From: an uncultured beta proteobacterium
GTDB lineage: Bacteria > Pseudomonadota > Gammaproteobacteria > Burkholderiales > Burkholderiaceae_B
NCBI GenBank assembly: GCA_903924715.1
Contig: CAIYCP010000364.1
Coordinates: 1-13,349 of the forward strand
Length of the DNA: 13,349 bases
Direction of reading: 5' to 3'
In this document: in pieces, positions 1 through 7,840 of the stretch
Position numbering within the stretch: position 1 is the first letter of the stretch
How the letters are laid out: the number at the start of each line of letters is the position of its first letter
Notes under the pieces: generated by a model
Told to the model about the DNA's origin: nothing
What the model saw: the letters and a program-made list of their open reading frames with translations, nothing else
Database searches by the model: none
Program-made: the position numbers and the translations under genes

Positions 1-336
1 ATCATACGGAAGGCTTTTATACACAGCTGGATTCACCCCGTGGGTCGAGACTGTTGCGAGCCCGAAGATTGACCCATCGGGCGCAGCCTTGGCAACCTCC
101 ATCATGCCAATTGAGCCTCCGGCTCCACCGCGATTTTCGATGATCACGGTCTGCCCGAGTATTCGGGTCATGGGCTCGGCGAGCAGGCGGGCAGTGATAT
201 CTGAGGATCCGCCGGGTGGAAAAGGCACAATCAGGCGAATGGCACGGTCTTGCGCTTGAGAAAGTGGGATTTGGATGCAGACGGCGAACAAACTTGCCAG
301 ACACGCCAGTCGGATTAGCAGATTTTTGTATTTCAT
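1..336 (-). CDS. Bug/TctC-family tripartite tricarboxylate transporter substrate-binding protein, N-terminal part
   Basis: This is the first 112 residues of a periplasmic solute-binding protein; the rest lies beyond the left edge. The start ATG (336-334) gives a typical signal peptide: a Lys-rich start, a hydrophobic core at about residues 6-25 and a likely cleavage after SQA (residues 26-28). The mature protein opens with IRLIVPFPPGGSSDITAR (residues 32-49), the hallmark N-terminal strand and loop of Bug proteins. It continues with a G-Q-x-V-I-I-E-N-R-x-G-A-G-G stretch, also typical of the family. Bug proteins bind carboxylates such as tricarboxylates, aromatic acids or nicotinate. They are greatly expanded in Burkholderiales and often stand alone without TctA/TctB. 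The ligand cannot be predicted. The gene diverges from the ABC importer operon across a 113-nt gap, and its ribosome-binding site is weak (GGAA only). Confidence 0.88.
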   Translation of the reverse strand, partial: MKYKNLLIRLACLASLFAVCIQIPLSQAQDRAIRLIVPFPPGGSSDITARLLAEPMTRILGQTVIIENRGGAGGSIGMMEVAKAAPDGSIFGLATVSTHGVNPAVYKSLPYD

Positions 337-449
337 CAGTTGTTTTCCAAGGTTGAAACAGCATTTTGGCCGTAAAAGTTCGGCGTGGCAAAACAATTAT
401 CACCTGCTACTATTTGACGCTAATAATTATCGTGCCTAGGAGGCCTCTC
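337..449. promoter_or_regulatory. Divergent intergenic region between Bug-family gene and ABC importer operon
   Basis: This 113-nt gap must carry the start signals for both divergent transcripts. It is AT-richer than its surroundings, notably at about 391-430. I could not fit a convincing sigma-70 -35/-10 pair with normal spacing on either strand, so no promoter boxes are assigned. The assignment as a regulatory region rests on gene orientation alone. Confidence 0.45.
438..443 (+). promoter_or_regulatory. Strong Shine-Dalgarno site for the ABC substrate-binding protein
   Basis: The perfect AGGAGG lies 6 nt before the ATG at 450. It settles that start over an in-frame upstream codon at 366, which would place 28 non-signal-like residues in front of the signal peptide. 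Confidence 0.85.
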
Positions 450-1616
450 ATGCGTCTGTTTAAAAACCTCGTTGCAGCGGCTTTGCTCTTACCCGCCATT
501 GCACTTGCACAAACCCCGATCAAGGTCGGTATTGCGAATGATTTGTCGGGTCCGTTTGCAGCACTGGGTGCCGAAGCGCGTGACGGCTTTAATCTTGCGA
601 TCAAGCAGCTTGGTAACAAGCTAGGCGGGCAGCCTGCTGAGTTTATTCAGACTGATATGGGTGGCAACCCAGATCAGGCGCGACAGCTGGTGACCCGTTA
701 CATTCAGCGCGATAAGATTGATTTCTTCACTGGGCCGATCGGCTCAAACGTGGCGTTAGCCGTTGGCCCAGCCTTGTTCGCAGCCAAAGTCCCTTACCTG
801 TCAAATAACCCGGGCCCTAGCCAGTTTGCTGGCGCTCAGTGCAATGACTACTGGTTTGGCGTGTCATACCAAAACGATGCCTTTCACGAAGCAGCGGGTA
901 AAGTCGCGGCCGATCGTGGTTTCAAAAAAATGGTCATTATTGCCCCCGATTATCCGGCAGGCAAAGATGCCTTAAATGGTTTTAAGCGTGGCTACAAACT
1001 TGCGCCGAATCAAGAGGTGTATACCAAGCTCGGTCAGATCGACTATGCCGCTGAACTGGCTCAGATTCGCGATACCAAACCGGACGCGCTCTACATCTTT
1101 TTGCCAGGCGGCATGGGGATCAATTTTGTCAAGCAATTTGTTTCTGCTGGCTTGAACCAAAGCGTCAAGCTGGTTGGCCCTGGGTTCTCGGCCGATGAGG
1201 ACGTGATTCAGGCGGTCGGCGAGCCGTTAATCGGCATGTTTAACACTGCGCAATGGGCACACGATTTAGACAATGCGCAGAACAAAAAATTTGTTGCTGC
1301 CTTTCGCGAAGCCTATCCAGGTCGCAATCCTTCAGTTTATGCTGCACAAGCTTACGACACGATGATGTCTATTGACGCCGCGGTGAAAGCCACGGGCGGA
1401 AAAGTCGCTGATCGCGAGGCGGTGATTGCGGCCTTGAAAAAAGCAGATTTCTCCTCCGTGCGTGGTGCCTTTAAATATGGCGCGAATAACTTTCCGATCC
1501 AGGCTTTGTACGTTCGCGTAGTCGAGAAAGGCGCTGATGGCCGGATCACGAATAAGTTAGTTGGCAAAGTGTTTGATTCGTACCAAGACGTTTACGTAGG
1601 CGAATGCAAAAAGTAA
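450..1616 (+). CDS. HAAT-family ABC transporter substrate-binding protein (LivJ-like)
   Basis: This 388-residue periplasmic binding protein belongs to the type I (Leu/Ile/Val-binding, Peripla_BP_6) fold. Residues 1-20 form a clean signal peptide with cleavage after ALA before Gln21. The mature protein starts with the family pattern IKVGIANDLSGPFAALG and is followed by the D-x-G-x-x-P-D-Q-A segment (DMGGNPDQA) that precedes the first lobe helix. The length is normal for the family. It is the first gene of a five-gene importer operon, 28 nt before the first permease. Many betaproteobacterial members with this architecture bind aromatic or other organic acids rather than branched-chain amino acids, so LivJ is a fold label here and not a substrate claim. 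Aromatic catabolism at the far end of the window makes an aromatic ligand possible, but this is inference only. Confidence 0.9.
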   Translation: MRLFKNLVAAALLLPAIALAQTPIKVGIANDLSGPFAALGAEARDGFNLAIKQLGNKLGGQPAEFIQTDMGGNPDQARQLVTRYIQRDKIDFFTGPIGSNVALAVGPALFAAKVPYLSNNPGPSQFAGAQCNDYWFGVSYQNDAFHEAAGKVAADRGFKKMVIIAPDYPAGKDALNGFKRGYKLAPNQEVYTKLGQIDYAAELAQIRDTKPDALYIFLPGGMGINFVKQFVSAGLNQSVKLVGPGFSADEDVIQAVGEPLIGMFNTAQWAHDLDNAQNKKFVAAFREAYPGRNPSVYAAQAYDTMMSIDAAVKATGGKVADREAVIAALKKADFSSVRGAFKYGANNFPIQALYVRVVEKGADGRITNKLVGKVFDSYQDVYVGECKK

Positions 1617-1644
1617 GTTTCGCGGCTCGGCAAACGGTGCCTTG

Positions 1645-2565
1645 ATGAGCAGCACGCTGATTGCCGAGCAATTGCTCAATGGCTTGCAGTTTGGGTTGAT
1701 GCTGTTTTTGATTGCAGCAGGCTTGACACTCGTCTTTGGCATTTTGGATATCTTGAATGTCGCGCATGGCTCGCTGTATATGGCGGGTGCCTATGTCGCT
1801 GCGCAAACCATGCAAGTCACTGGATCCTTTGTGGCAGCCGTGTTGGTGGCCGCAGTGGTCACCGGCTTGGTCGGGTTGGTGCTTGAACTGGTTTTGATAC
1901 GCAAGTTAGTGGTGCGCGATCATCTGGCGCAAGTGCTCGGGACCTTCGCGGTCATCTTGATCGCAAATGACGTCGTCAAAATGATCTGGGGCCCAGCCCC
2001 CATGATGATGAATATGCCCGCTGGGCTATCAGGGCCGGTGCAACTGGCGCCTGATTTCCTTTATCCCGCCTATCGCTTACTCATTATTGCCGTTGGTTTG
2101 GCGGTGGCACTTGGGTTGTATGTGTTTGTGACCAAAACGCGCGCTGGGGTATTGGTGCGCGCCGGTGCCTCCAACCGACAGATGGCGACGTTAATGGGTG
2201 TGCGGGTGCCCCTGTTATTTCTAGGCGTGTTTGTGTTGGGTGCAGTCTTGGCGGCCTTGGCAGGTGCCTTGCTAGGGCCGATCACGGCCATCCAGGCAGG
2301 CATGGGCGAACAAATCTTGATCTTAGTCTTGGTGTGTATCGTGATTGGCGGTATTGGCTCGATGCGTGGCGCGTTTGTAGGCGCTTTGTTGGTGGGCTTT
2401 GTCGATACTGCGGGGCGCGCCTTCTTGCCGACTTTGCTCAAACTGTTTTTTTCTCCAGCTGTGGCCTCAAGTGTGGGCCCTACGCTCGCAGCGATTGCGA
2501 TTTATATCTTAATGGCCGTGGTGCTGGTGTTTAGACCGGCGGGCTTGTTTCCGGCGCGTGGTTGA
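1645..2565 (+). CDS. livH: HAAT-family ABC transporter permease (LivH-like)
   Basis: This 306-residue inner-membrane permease has about eight hydrophobic segments. Near the N-terminus it carries the signature of LivH proteins, with the G-L-x-L-V-F-G-I-L-D-I-L-N-V-A-H-G-S pattern at roughly residues 27-44. The cytoplasmic coupling loop near residues 165-190 (T-R-A-G-V-L-V-R-A-G-A-S-N-R-Q-M-A) is also typical and contacts the ATPases. An in-frame TTG lies directly before the chosen ATG; the ATG is preferred by convention because neither start has a clear ribosome-binding site. Its stop codon overlaps the start of the next permease in a TGATG junction, which suggests translational coupling. LivH and LivM form the heterodimeric channel. 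Confidence 0.9.
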   Translation: MSSTLIAEQLLNGLQFGLMLFLIAAGLTLVFGILDILNVAHGSLYMAGAYVAAQTMQVTGSFVAAVLVAAVVTGLVGLVLELVLIRKLVVRDHLAQVLGTFAVILIANDVVKMIWGPAPMMMNMPAGLSGPVQLAPDFLYPAYRLLIIAVGLAVALGLYVFVTKTRAGVLVRAGASNRQMATLMGVRVPLLFLGVFVLGAVLAALAGALLGPITAIQAGMGEQILILVLVCIVIGGIGSMRGAFVGALLVGFVDTAGRAFLPTLLKLFFSPAVASSVGPTLAAIAIYILMAVVLVFRPAGLFPARG

Positions 2566-3503
2566 TGACTAAGCGCTTAAGCCCTTCGTTGCTGCCGATC
2601 GGATGCTTGCTTCTGCTCGTGTTGTTTCCGTTGGTTGCGCCCGCGCTTGATCTTGATTTCTATATTTCGTTTGTTCGGCGGGTTTTAATTTACGCCTTGG
2701 CTGCCAGCAGCTTAAATTTTATTTTGGGCTACGGCGGAATGGTTGCATTGGGCCACGCAGCTTTTTTTGGTGCAGGTGCTTATGTGGTGGCAATTTTGTC
2801 GGCACAGGGCTACGGACAGGCGCTGGTTGCCTGGCCGCTCGCGATGCTAGTAGCTGGCTTTTTAGCCTTATTGATCGGTGCGATTTCATTGCGCACACGC
2901 GGCGTGTATTTCATCATGATCACGCTTGCCTTTGCGCAGATGGTCTTTTATCTCTTTATTTCATTGCGTCAGTACGGTGGCGAAGATGGCATCAACCTGT
3001 CGGCGCCGGCTACGTTGCCCTATTTGAGTTTGAGCAACGATACGCAGTTTTATTATTTGGTCTTGGGTATAGTCGTGGCCTGCCTGTGGCTGATGCACTG
3101 TATGGTGAACGCGCGGTTTGGTCGGGCGCTGCAAGGCATCCGCGAGAACGAAACGCGTATGCAGGCGCTGGGTTATCCAGTACTGCGAATCAAGTTGGTG
3201 GCCTTTGTGTTTGCGGGTGCGCTGGCTGGGCTGGCAGGTGCTTTGCTAGCCAACCATAATTTATTTGTGTCCCCGAGTTTGATGCATTGGACGGCGTCAG
3301 CCAATCTCATCATTATGGTGATTGTGGGTGGTATCGGCTTGCGCTTTGGGGGCGTGGTGGGCGCAGCAGTGATGCTGTTGCTTGAAGAATTTTTACGACT
3401 CTATACCGATTACTGGCACTTGCCGCTCGGCGTTTTGCTCTTGATCATTGTGCTGTTTGCCCCACGCGGTTTGGCGGGTATGTTTTTGAGGCGATCGGTA
3501 TGA
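2565..3503 (+). CDS. livM: HAAT-family ABC transporter permease (LivM-like)
   Basis: This 312-residue polytopic membrane protein is the second channel subunit. The LivM signature is present at about residues 42-70: ALAASSLNFILGYGGMVALG followed by HAAFFGAGAYV. The cytoplasmic coupling loop is also present (F-G-R-A-L-Q-G-I-R-E-N-E-T-R-M-Q-A-L-G-Y, about residues 184-203). The start ATG shares its A with the stop codon of the upstream permease. An in-frame TTG three bases earlier is possible but less likely. The 3' end overlaps the first ATPase gene by 4 nt (ATGA). Length and topology match the family, with nothing truncated. Confidence 0.9.
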   Translation: MTKRLSPSLLPIGCLLLLVLFPLVAPALDLDFYISFVRRVLIYALAASSLNFILGYGGMVALGHAAFFGAGAYVVAILSAQGYGQALVAWPLAMLVAGFLALLIGAISLRTRGVYFIMITLAFAQMVFYLFISLRQYGGEDGINLSAPATLPYLSLSNDTQFYYLVLGIVVACLWLMHCMVNARFGRALQGIRENETRMQALGYPVLRIKLVAFVFAGALAGLAGALLANHNLFVSPSLMHWTASANLIIMVIVGGIGLRFGGVVGAAVMLLLEEFLRLYTDYWHLPLGVLLLIIVLFAPRGLAGMFLRRSV

Positions 3504-4276
3504 AAACGACGTCTCAGATTGCGCCAGTGTTAGTCGCAACTGATCTCTCTAAGCGCTACGGCGCACTGCAGGCCTGCGATCACGTTTCACTGACGGTGCT
3601 GCCTGGCGAGATTCACGCGCTGATCGGGCCGAACGGTGCGGGTAAATCGACCTTGATCAATGTATTGTCGGGCGCCGTCGCGGCCGATAGCGGCAGTCTG
3701 TTGATCAATGGGCGCGACGTGACGCGTGCTTCGGTGCAGCAACGTGTGGCCGCTGGCTTAGCGCGCTCTTACCAAATTACCAATATTTTTCAAACAAGCT
3801 CGGTGTTTGAAAATTTGCTTTTAGCGGCGCAAGCCAAGCAGGGTGGTCATTTCAGTTTTCTGCGTTCACGCGCACGTGATGGGGCCTTGTACCAAGCCGC
3901 ACAGACCTTGGCGCACGAGTGTTCAATCGATGCATCTTTGTGGGACTTGCCGGCCGGCACCTTGCCGCACGGCGAGCAGCGAAAACTTGAGTTTGCGCTG
4001 GCTTGGGCGGCGCGGCCCTCGGTATTGCTCTTGGATGAGCCCATGGCGGGCATGGGGCCTGATGAAACCTTGCGACTGACTGAATTGATTGAGTCGTTGC
4101 GTGGCCGCGCGGCAATGCTCTTGGTTGAGCACGATATGCAGGCTGTCTTTCGATTGGCGGATCGTATTTCAGTGCTCGTGTATGGTCGTGTCATCGCCAC
4201 CGGTACGCCTGAAGAGATTCGTGCAAACGAGGCTGTCAGGCACGCTTATTTGGGCGACGAGGGCTCAATATGCTGA
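3500..4276 (+). CDS. livG: HAAT-family ABC transporter ATP-binding protein (LivG-like)
   Basis: This 258-residue cytoplasmic ATPase energises the importer. Visible motifs are Walker A GPNGAGKST (residues 43-51), a Q-loop region with FQTSSVFENL (Q98), Walker B ending LLLDEP (D179, E180) and the switch histidine in VEHDM (H211). The ABC signature reads LPHGEQ (155-160) instead of the common LSYGQQ. The central Gly is kept, so ATPase function is still expected. LivG proteins carry a C-terminal extension after the switch region, seen here as the VYGRVIATGTPEEIRANEAV stretch. The start overlaps livM by 4 nt and the end overlaps livF by 7 nt, consistent with coupled translation. Confidence 0.9.
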   Translation: MKTTSQIAPVLVATDLSKRYGALQACDHVSLTVLPGEIHALIGPNGAGKSTLINVLSGAVAADSGSLLINGRDVTRASVQQRVAAGLARSYQITNIFQTSSVFENLLLAAQAKQGGHFSFLRSRARDGALYQAAQTLAHECSIDASLWDLPAGTLPHGEQRKLEFALAWAARPSVLLLDEPMAGMGPDETLRLTELIESLRGRAAMLLVEHDMQAVFRLADRISVLVYGRVIATGTPEEIRANEAVRHAYLGDEGSIC

Positions 4277-4974
4277 GTATTAAAAATATTCAAAGCGGCT
4301 ATGGATTAAGTCAGGTGCTATTTGATGTTTCGCTTGAGATTGCTGCGGGTGAAGTGGTGGCCTTATTGGGTCGTAATGGCATGGGCAAATCGACGCTTGT
4401 GCGTACGCTCTTTGGGCAGCTTGCCTTACAGGCGGGCTCGTTGCAAATCGACGGGCAAGGCATTGCTGGTTGGCCCACCGATCGGATCGCGCGCTTAGGC
4501 TTAGCGATTGTGCCCGAGGGACGACAGTGTTTTCCTAACCTCACGGTGCGCGAACATTTAACGGCCTTTGCTGCGCAACGCAATGCGGCCTCAGTGCAGC
4601 AATGGGACGCCGAACGCGTGTTCGAGATGTTTCCGCGTTTGCGCGAGCGGGCAGGCAATATGGGTAACCAACTATCAGGGGGCGAGCAACAAATGTTGGC
4701 GATTGGCCGCGCGCTGGTCACCAACCCGCGTTTGCTCGTGCTTGATGAGGCAACGGAAGGCCTCGCGCCCTTGGTGCGCGAAGAGATCTGGCAGTGCCTG
4801 GCGCGCTTGCGCCAAGAAGGACAAACGATTTTGGTGATTGATAAATATGTTGAGCGATTGATTAAGCTCGCCGATCGCCACGTGATTCTTGAACGAGGCC
4901 GAATTGTTTGGGAGGGAAGCTCGTTTGCCCTAAAGGCTGATCGCGCCTTGTGGACGCGCTACCTTGGGGTTTGA
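4270..4974 (+). CDS. livF: HAAT-family ABC transporter ATP-binding protein (LivF-like)
   Basis: This 234-residue ATPase is the second nucleotide-binding subunit of the importer. Motifs are Walker A GRNGMGKST (34-42), the LivF-specific VPEGRQCFPNLTVREHL region (81-97), the signature LSGGEQ (135-140) and Walker B LLVLDE (155-160). At the switch position, where LivG has VEHDM and E. coli LivF has an E-Q-N, this protein reads VIDKYV (189-194). It therefore has no switch histidine, which is common in LivF-type subunits and implies that LivG supplies the canonical His in the heterodimer. It is the last gene of the operon. It converges on hemL with only 37 nt between stop codons, and I see no obvious hairpin terminator there. 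Confidence 0.9.
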   Translation: MLSIKNIQSGYGLSQVLFDVSLEIAAGEVVALLGRNGMGKSTLVRTLFGQLALQAGSLQIDGQGIAGWPTDRIARLGLAIVPEGRQCFPNLTVREHLTAFAAQRNAASVQQWDAERVFEMFPRLRERAGNMGNQLSGGEQQMLAIGRALVTNPRLLVLDEATEGLAPLVREEIWQCLARLRQEGQTILVIDKYVERLIKLADRHVILERGRIVWEGSSFALKADRALWTRYLGV

Positions 4975-5011
4975 CGCGAAGTTCTAAGCGCATCCCCCAA
5001 GTTGGTTGCAT

Positions 5012-6295
5012 TTACGTTTTCAGTTTTGCAAACACGCGATCCGCAGCCGCCACCGTTGCGGCGATGACCTCATCGTTGTGCGTCGATGAAACAAAGCCTG
5101 CCTCGTACGCTGAGGGCGCGAAGTAGACACCTTCGTCAAGCATGGCATGAAAAAAGACTTTGAACATCTCGACGTTGCTCGCAGAGACTTCAGCGAGTGT
5201 GGTGGGGACAGTTTTTGAAAAATACATGCCAAACATACCGCCCACGGCATCGGCGCAAAAGGCAATGCCGTGCTTGCGTGCGCTAGCTGTTAGGCCTTCA
5301 GTCAGCCTCAGGGTGCGCGCTGCCAGGTCTTCATAGAACCCTGGCTTGGCTAGCAACTTTAAGGTTGTGATGCCGGCCGCAACTGCAACGGGATTGCCCG
5401 ACAAGGTGCCGGCTTGATATACGCCGCCAAGGGGCGCAATGTTTTTCATAATCTCGGCGCTGGCACCGAAGGCTCCAATAGGCATGCCGCCGCCGATGAC
5501 TTTAGCTAAGGTCGTGATATCGGGCTTGATACTGGTCAAACCTTGTACGCCTTGCGGGCCAACACGAAAGCCCGTCATGACTTCATCAAAAATCAGCAAT
5601 GCACCATGCGCGGTACATTCGCTGCGCAGGGTTTCAAGAAAGCCTGCGATTGGCTTGATTAAGTTCATGTTGCCCGCGATGGGCTCGACGATGATGCAGG
5701 CAATCTCTTTGCCATGCGTGGCAAACGCGGCTTTCACGCCAGCAATATCGTTGTAATCCAACACAATCGTGTGCGCGACAAACTCGGGTGGTACGCCGGC
5801 TGAGGTTGGGTTGCCAAAGGTCAGCAAGCCTGAACCCGCTTTAACCAGCAAACTATCGGCATGGCCGTGATAACAGCCTTCGAATTTGATAATTTTGTTG
5901 CGACCGGTGGCGCCGCGCGCCAAGCGAATAGCCGTCATGGTCGCTTCAGTGCCTGAGCTCACCAGGCGCACTTGCTCAATTGAGGGCATACGTGCGATTA
6001 GCATTTCGGCGATTTCGATTTCAGCCTCGGTTGGGGCGCCATACGACAAGCCGTGCACGGCAGCCTCTTGCACTGCTTTGACGACCTCGGGGTGTGCATG
6101 ACCCAAGATGGCAGGGCCCCAGGATCCGATGTAATCGATGTAACGCTTGTCGTCGGCATCCCAAAAGTAAGGGCCTTGCGCACGTGCGACAAAGCGAGGC
6201 GTTCCCCCGACTGAGCGAAAAGCCCGGACAGGTGAGTTCACGCCACCCGGGATGCTGCGACAGGCGCGTTCAAAAAGTTCAGCGTTGCGAGACAT
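5012..6295 (-). CDS. hemL: Glutamate-1-semialdehyde 2,1-aminomutase
   Basis: This PLP enzyme converts glutamate-1-semialdehyde to 5-aminolevulinate in the C5 route to haem and other tetrapyrroles. It has 427 residues, the usual length. Class III aminotransferase landmarks are clear: the N-terminal IPGGVNSPVRAF (15-26), SSGTEA for phosphate binding (113-118), CYHGHAD (141-147), FDEVMTGFR with the cofactor-ring Asp (236-244), and the Schiff-base lysine K265 in TTLAKVIGGGMPIGAFG. The start ATG at 6295 aligns with the family N-terminus. It is the last gene of the minus-strand thiD-like/thiE/hemL run, 14 nt after thiE. Its neighbours are cofactor genes, but no direct functional link is implied. 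Confidence 0.97.
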   Translation of the reverse strand: MSRNAELFERACRSIPGGVNSPVRAFRSVGGTPRFVARAQGPYFWDADDKRYIDYIGSWGPAILGHAHPEVVKAVQEAAVHGLSYGAPTEAEIEIAEMLIARMPSIEQVRLVSSGTEATMTAIRLARGATGRNKIIKFEGCYHGHADSLLVKAGSGLLTFGNPTSAGVPPEFVAHTIVLDYNDIAGVKAAFATHGKEIACIIVEPIAGNMNLIKPIAGFLETLRSECTAHGALLIFDEVMTGFRVGPQGVQGLTSIKPDITTLAKVIGGGMPIGAFGASAEIMKNIAPLGGVYQAGTLSGNPVAVAAGITTLKLLAKPGFYEDLAARTLRLTEGLTASARKHGIAFCADAVGGMFGMYFSKTVPTTLAEVSASNVEMFKVFFHAMLDEGVYFAPSAYEAGFVSSTHNDEVIAATVAAADRVFAKLKT

Positions 6296-6309
6296 GAGAA
6301 GAAATCCGC

Positions 6310-6984
6310 TTAAAGTGAAGAAGAAAAAGGTTTAGACAAAGCACGTGCGGCGGCTTCGATGTCGGGTGCCATAAACAAGCTGCCGATGACGGCGATGGAG
6401 TCAGCCCCCGCGCTTGCTAACGATTGCGCGTGCTGTGGACCAATGCCACCAATTGCAACGACTGCAGGCCGCGGTCGCGCGAACTTTTCGCATAACGCAC
6501 GCCCTGCGGTTAAGACCGACAACGGCGCGGGGGGGGCGAGAGGTTTAGTTTGCGATGCGTACATCGCGCCAAAGGCAATGTAAGCAACGTCGTACTTTAA
6601 TAATTCTTGCGCAAGTTTAGGGTCTGCATAACAAGAGACGCCAAGTAGCATTGTCGGGCCGATCGCTGCGCGCACGATCTCAGGGGGATCATCATGTCGC
6701 CCCACATGCACACCGTCAGCGTTCAGTTCAAGCGCCATGCGCCAGTCATCATTGATAAAAAAAGTGACGTCAAGTTCGTGGCAAAGTGCGACCAGACCTT
6801 TTGCAAGTTCTTTGCGCAAACCTCGATCTGTCGATTTATGTCGAAACTGTAGAACACGCATGCCGCCTTTTGCTGCGGCACGCACTGCGTGTTCGAGTTT
6901 GTTGGCGTCATCCCATTCGGGTGTGACGCCGTAGAGCCCGGCGGCAAAGCGTAAGGCGTTGCTCGATTCGTTTTTTATTGTCAT
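6310..6984 (-). CDS. thiE: Thiamine-phosphate synthase
   Basis: ThiE joins hydroxymethylpyrimidine pyrophosphate to thiazole phosphate to make thiamine monophosphate. The 224-residue TIM-barrel protein shows the family landmarks in order: VLQFRHKS (usual QLRxK), the FFINDDWRMA strand (usual IINDR), ADGVHVGRHD (usual ADGVHLGQxD), GVSCYAD (usual GxSxH, with His replaced by Tyr), the phosphate-binding ASQTKPLAPP loop and the C-terminal VVAIGGI and A-G-A-D-S-I-A-V-I-G-S. The ATG at 6984 starts 2 nt after the thiD-like stop. A TTG at 6990 that overlaps that stop would add two residues and is the alternative. An 8-G run at 6529-6536 encodes the APPAP segment, and the reading frame matches the family on both sides of it. 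Confidence 0.93.
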   Translation of the reverse strand: MTIKNESSNALRFAAGLYGVTPEWDDANKLEHAVRAAAKGGMRVLQFRHKSTDRGLRKELAKGLVALCHELDVTFFINDDWRMALELNADGVHVGRHDDPPEIVRAAIGPTMLLGVSCYADPKLAQELLKYDVAYIAFGAMYASQTKPLAPPAPLSVLTAGRALCEKFARPRPAVVAIGGIGPQHAQSLASAGADSIAVIGSLFMAPDIEAAARALSKPFSSSL

Positions 6985-6986
6985 GG

Positions 6987-7805
6987 TCAATAGTCTCGCG
7001 CTAGACGGCGGGCGATGCGATTGCCCATCCCTGGCTGAAAAGATTGCGCGACAGCGCGTTCGGCGTGCGTGCAGGCTTGTCGTGCGGCCTCAGGCACTTC
7101 CAGGCCCTGTGCAAGCAAGGTTGCCAAGGCAGTGGCCACTAAGCCGCCTGAATCCCGCAAGCGCTCAGGGGGTGCGACCCAGGGCCAAGAAATTGTTTCG
7201 TTTTGTGGCCCGACCAAAATATTGACCTGGTGCCCCGGGCGTTGTTGGCTGCCAATGACAAGCACCCAGTTTGCCCCGATCGCCTGCAGGGCTTGGGGCC
7301 CTGCAGCCTGGCCCGAGGCCTCGAGGACATCTTCAGTGACCCATTGCGCCAAGCGCTTGCCGTCCACGACGACGACATGTGCTTGCGGCACTAACAGTTC
7401 AATCACGGCCCCGACCAAGTCTTGAACATCTTCTTCGTCTTCAGAGGGCTCTTCGGTATCAATCTCTTGTTGACCCAGGTGCAGCACCATCGGGACCTGG
7501 CTGTAGTCGGCTGCAATCTGTGCAACGGCACTGGCCGCCTCAACTGAGGATAGTTGCCCGATCTTGATAGCCTGAACGGGGATATCTTCGAGCAGACAGC
7601 GTGCTTGATCATCAATTTGTTCGGCCGGACAGGGCAAAACAGCTTCGGTTTCGGCACTATCTTGAATGGTGAGTGCCGTGAGCGTTGTCAGGGCGTGCCC
7701 GCCCAAGGCCGCACAAGTAATGGCGTCGGCGGGCAGTCCATCCGAGCCGGTGGGGTCAAAGGGACCGAAAATTAGAACAATTGAGGTTGAATTTGGTGGA
7801 TTCAT
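6987..7805 (-). CDS. ThiD-like (hydroxymethylpyrimidine kinase family) protein, catalytic motifs degenerate
   Basis: This is a ribokinase-fold protein of the ThiD family by its N-terminus: FGPFDPTGSDGLPAD (13-27), then A-L-G-G-H-A-L-T-T-L-T-A-L-T-I-Q-D (33-49). Those parts match the substrate-binding region of HMP(-P) kinase. The rest departs from the family. The DPVM strand reads VLHLGQQ (107-113) and is followed by a very acidic stretch rich in Glu and Asp (114-129). The TPN-x-x-EA segment reads VDGKRLAQ. The ATP-site GTGC anion hole with its catalytic Cys reads DSGG (218-221). The C-terminal helix pattern (L-L-A-Q-G-L-E-V-P-E-A-A-R-Q-A) is kept. I take the ATG at 7805 (272 residues); an in-frame ATG at 7865 adds 20 residues unlike any ThiD start. 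Lying directly upstream of thiE suggests a thiamine role, but kinase activity is doubtful. It could be a regulatory or binding protein. Confidence 0.8.
   Translation of the reverse strand: MNPPNSTSIVLIFGPFDPTGSDGLPADAITCAALGGHALTTLTALTIQDSAETEAVLPCPAEQIDDQARCLLEDIPVQAIKIGQLSSVEAASAVAQIAADYSQVPMVLHLGQQEIDTEEPSEDEEDVQDLVGAVIELLVPQAHVVVVDGKRLAQWVTEDVLEASGQAAGPQALQAIGANWVLVIGSQQRPGHQVNILVGPQNETISWPWVAPPERLRDSGGLVATALATLLAQGLEVPEAARQACTHAERAVAQSFQPGMGNRIARRLARDY
7284..7306. repeat. Perfect 9-bp inverted repeat with 5-nt loop inside the thiD-like gene
   Basis: CTGCAGGGC at 7284-7292 is mirrored by GCCCTGCAG at 7298-7306, with TTGGG between. It would form a stable GC-rich hairpin in the transcript. 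It lies within coding sequence (the P-Q-A-L-Q-A segment) and has no U-tract, so it is not a standard terminator. It may be a by-product of codon choice. Confidence 0.5.
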
Positions 7806-7840
7806 ACTAAAAGAGTTGGTAATAAGCAGACACCGAGTGG

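Noticed and set aside
414..430. TTGACG plus AT-rich TAATAATTAT as promoter boxes for the ABC importer
   Set aside because: With normal spacing the -10 would fall on the ribosome-binding site, and other pairings have no acceptable -35.
366..449. Upstream extension of the binding-protein gene to a start at 366
   Set aside because: The extension would bury the signal peptide behind 28 residues, and a perfect AGGAGG precedes the ATG at 450.
4834..4851. Loss of the switch histidine in LivF as a sign of an inactive ATPase
   Set aside because: LivF-type subunits commonly lack this His (E. coli LivF has an E-Q-N there), and all other ATPase motifs are intact.
4975..5011. Bidirectional terminator between livF and hemL
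   Set aside because: No stem of useful length or U-tract could be found in the 37-nt gap.
6529..6536. Run of eight G in thiE as a phase-variable tract
   Set aside because: The frame is correct and family motifs match on both sides. The tract encodes a conserved Pro-rich segment, and there is no second frame or surface-protein context.
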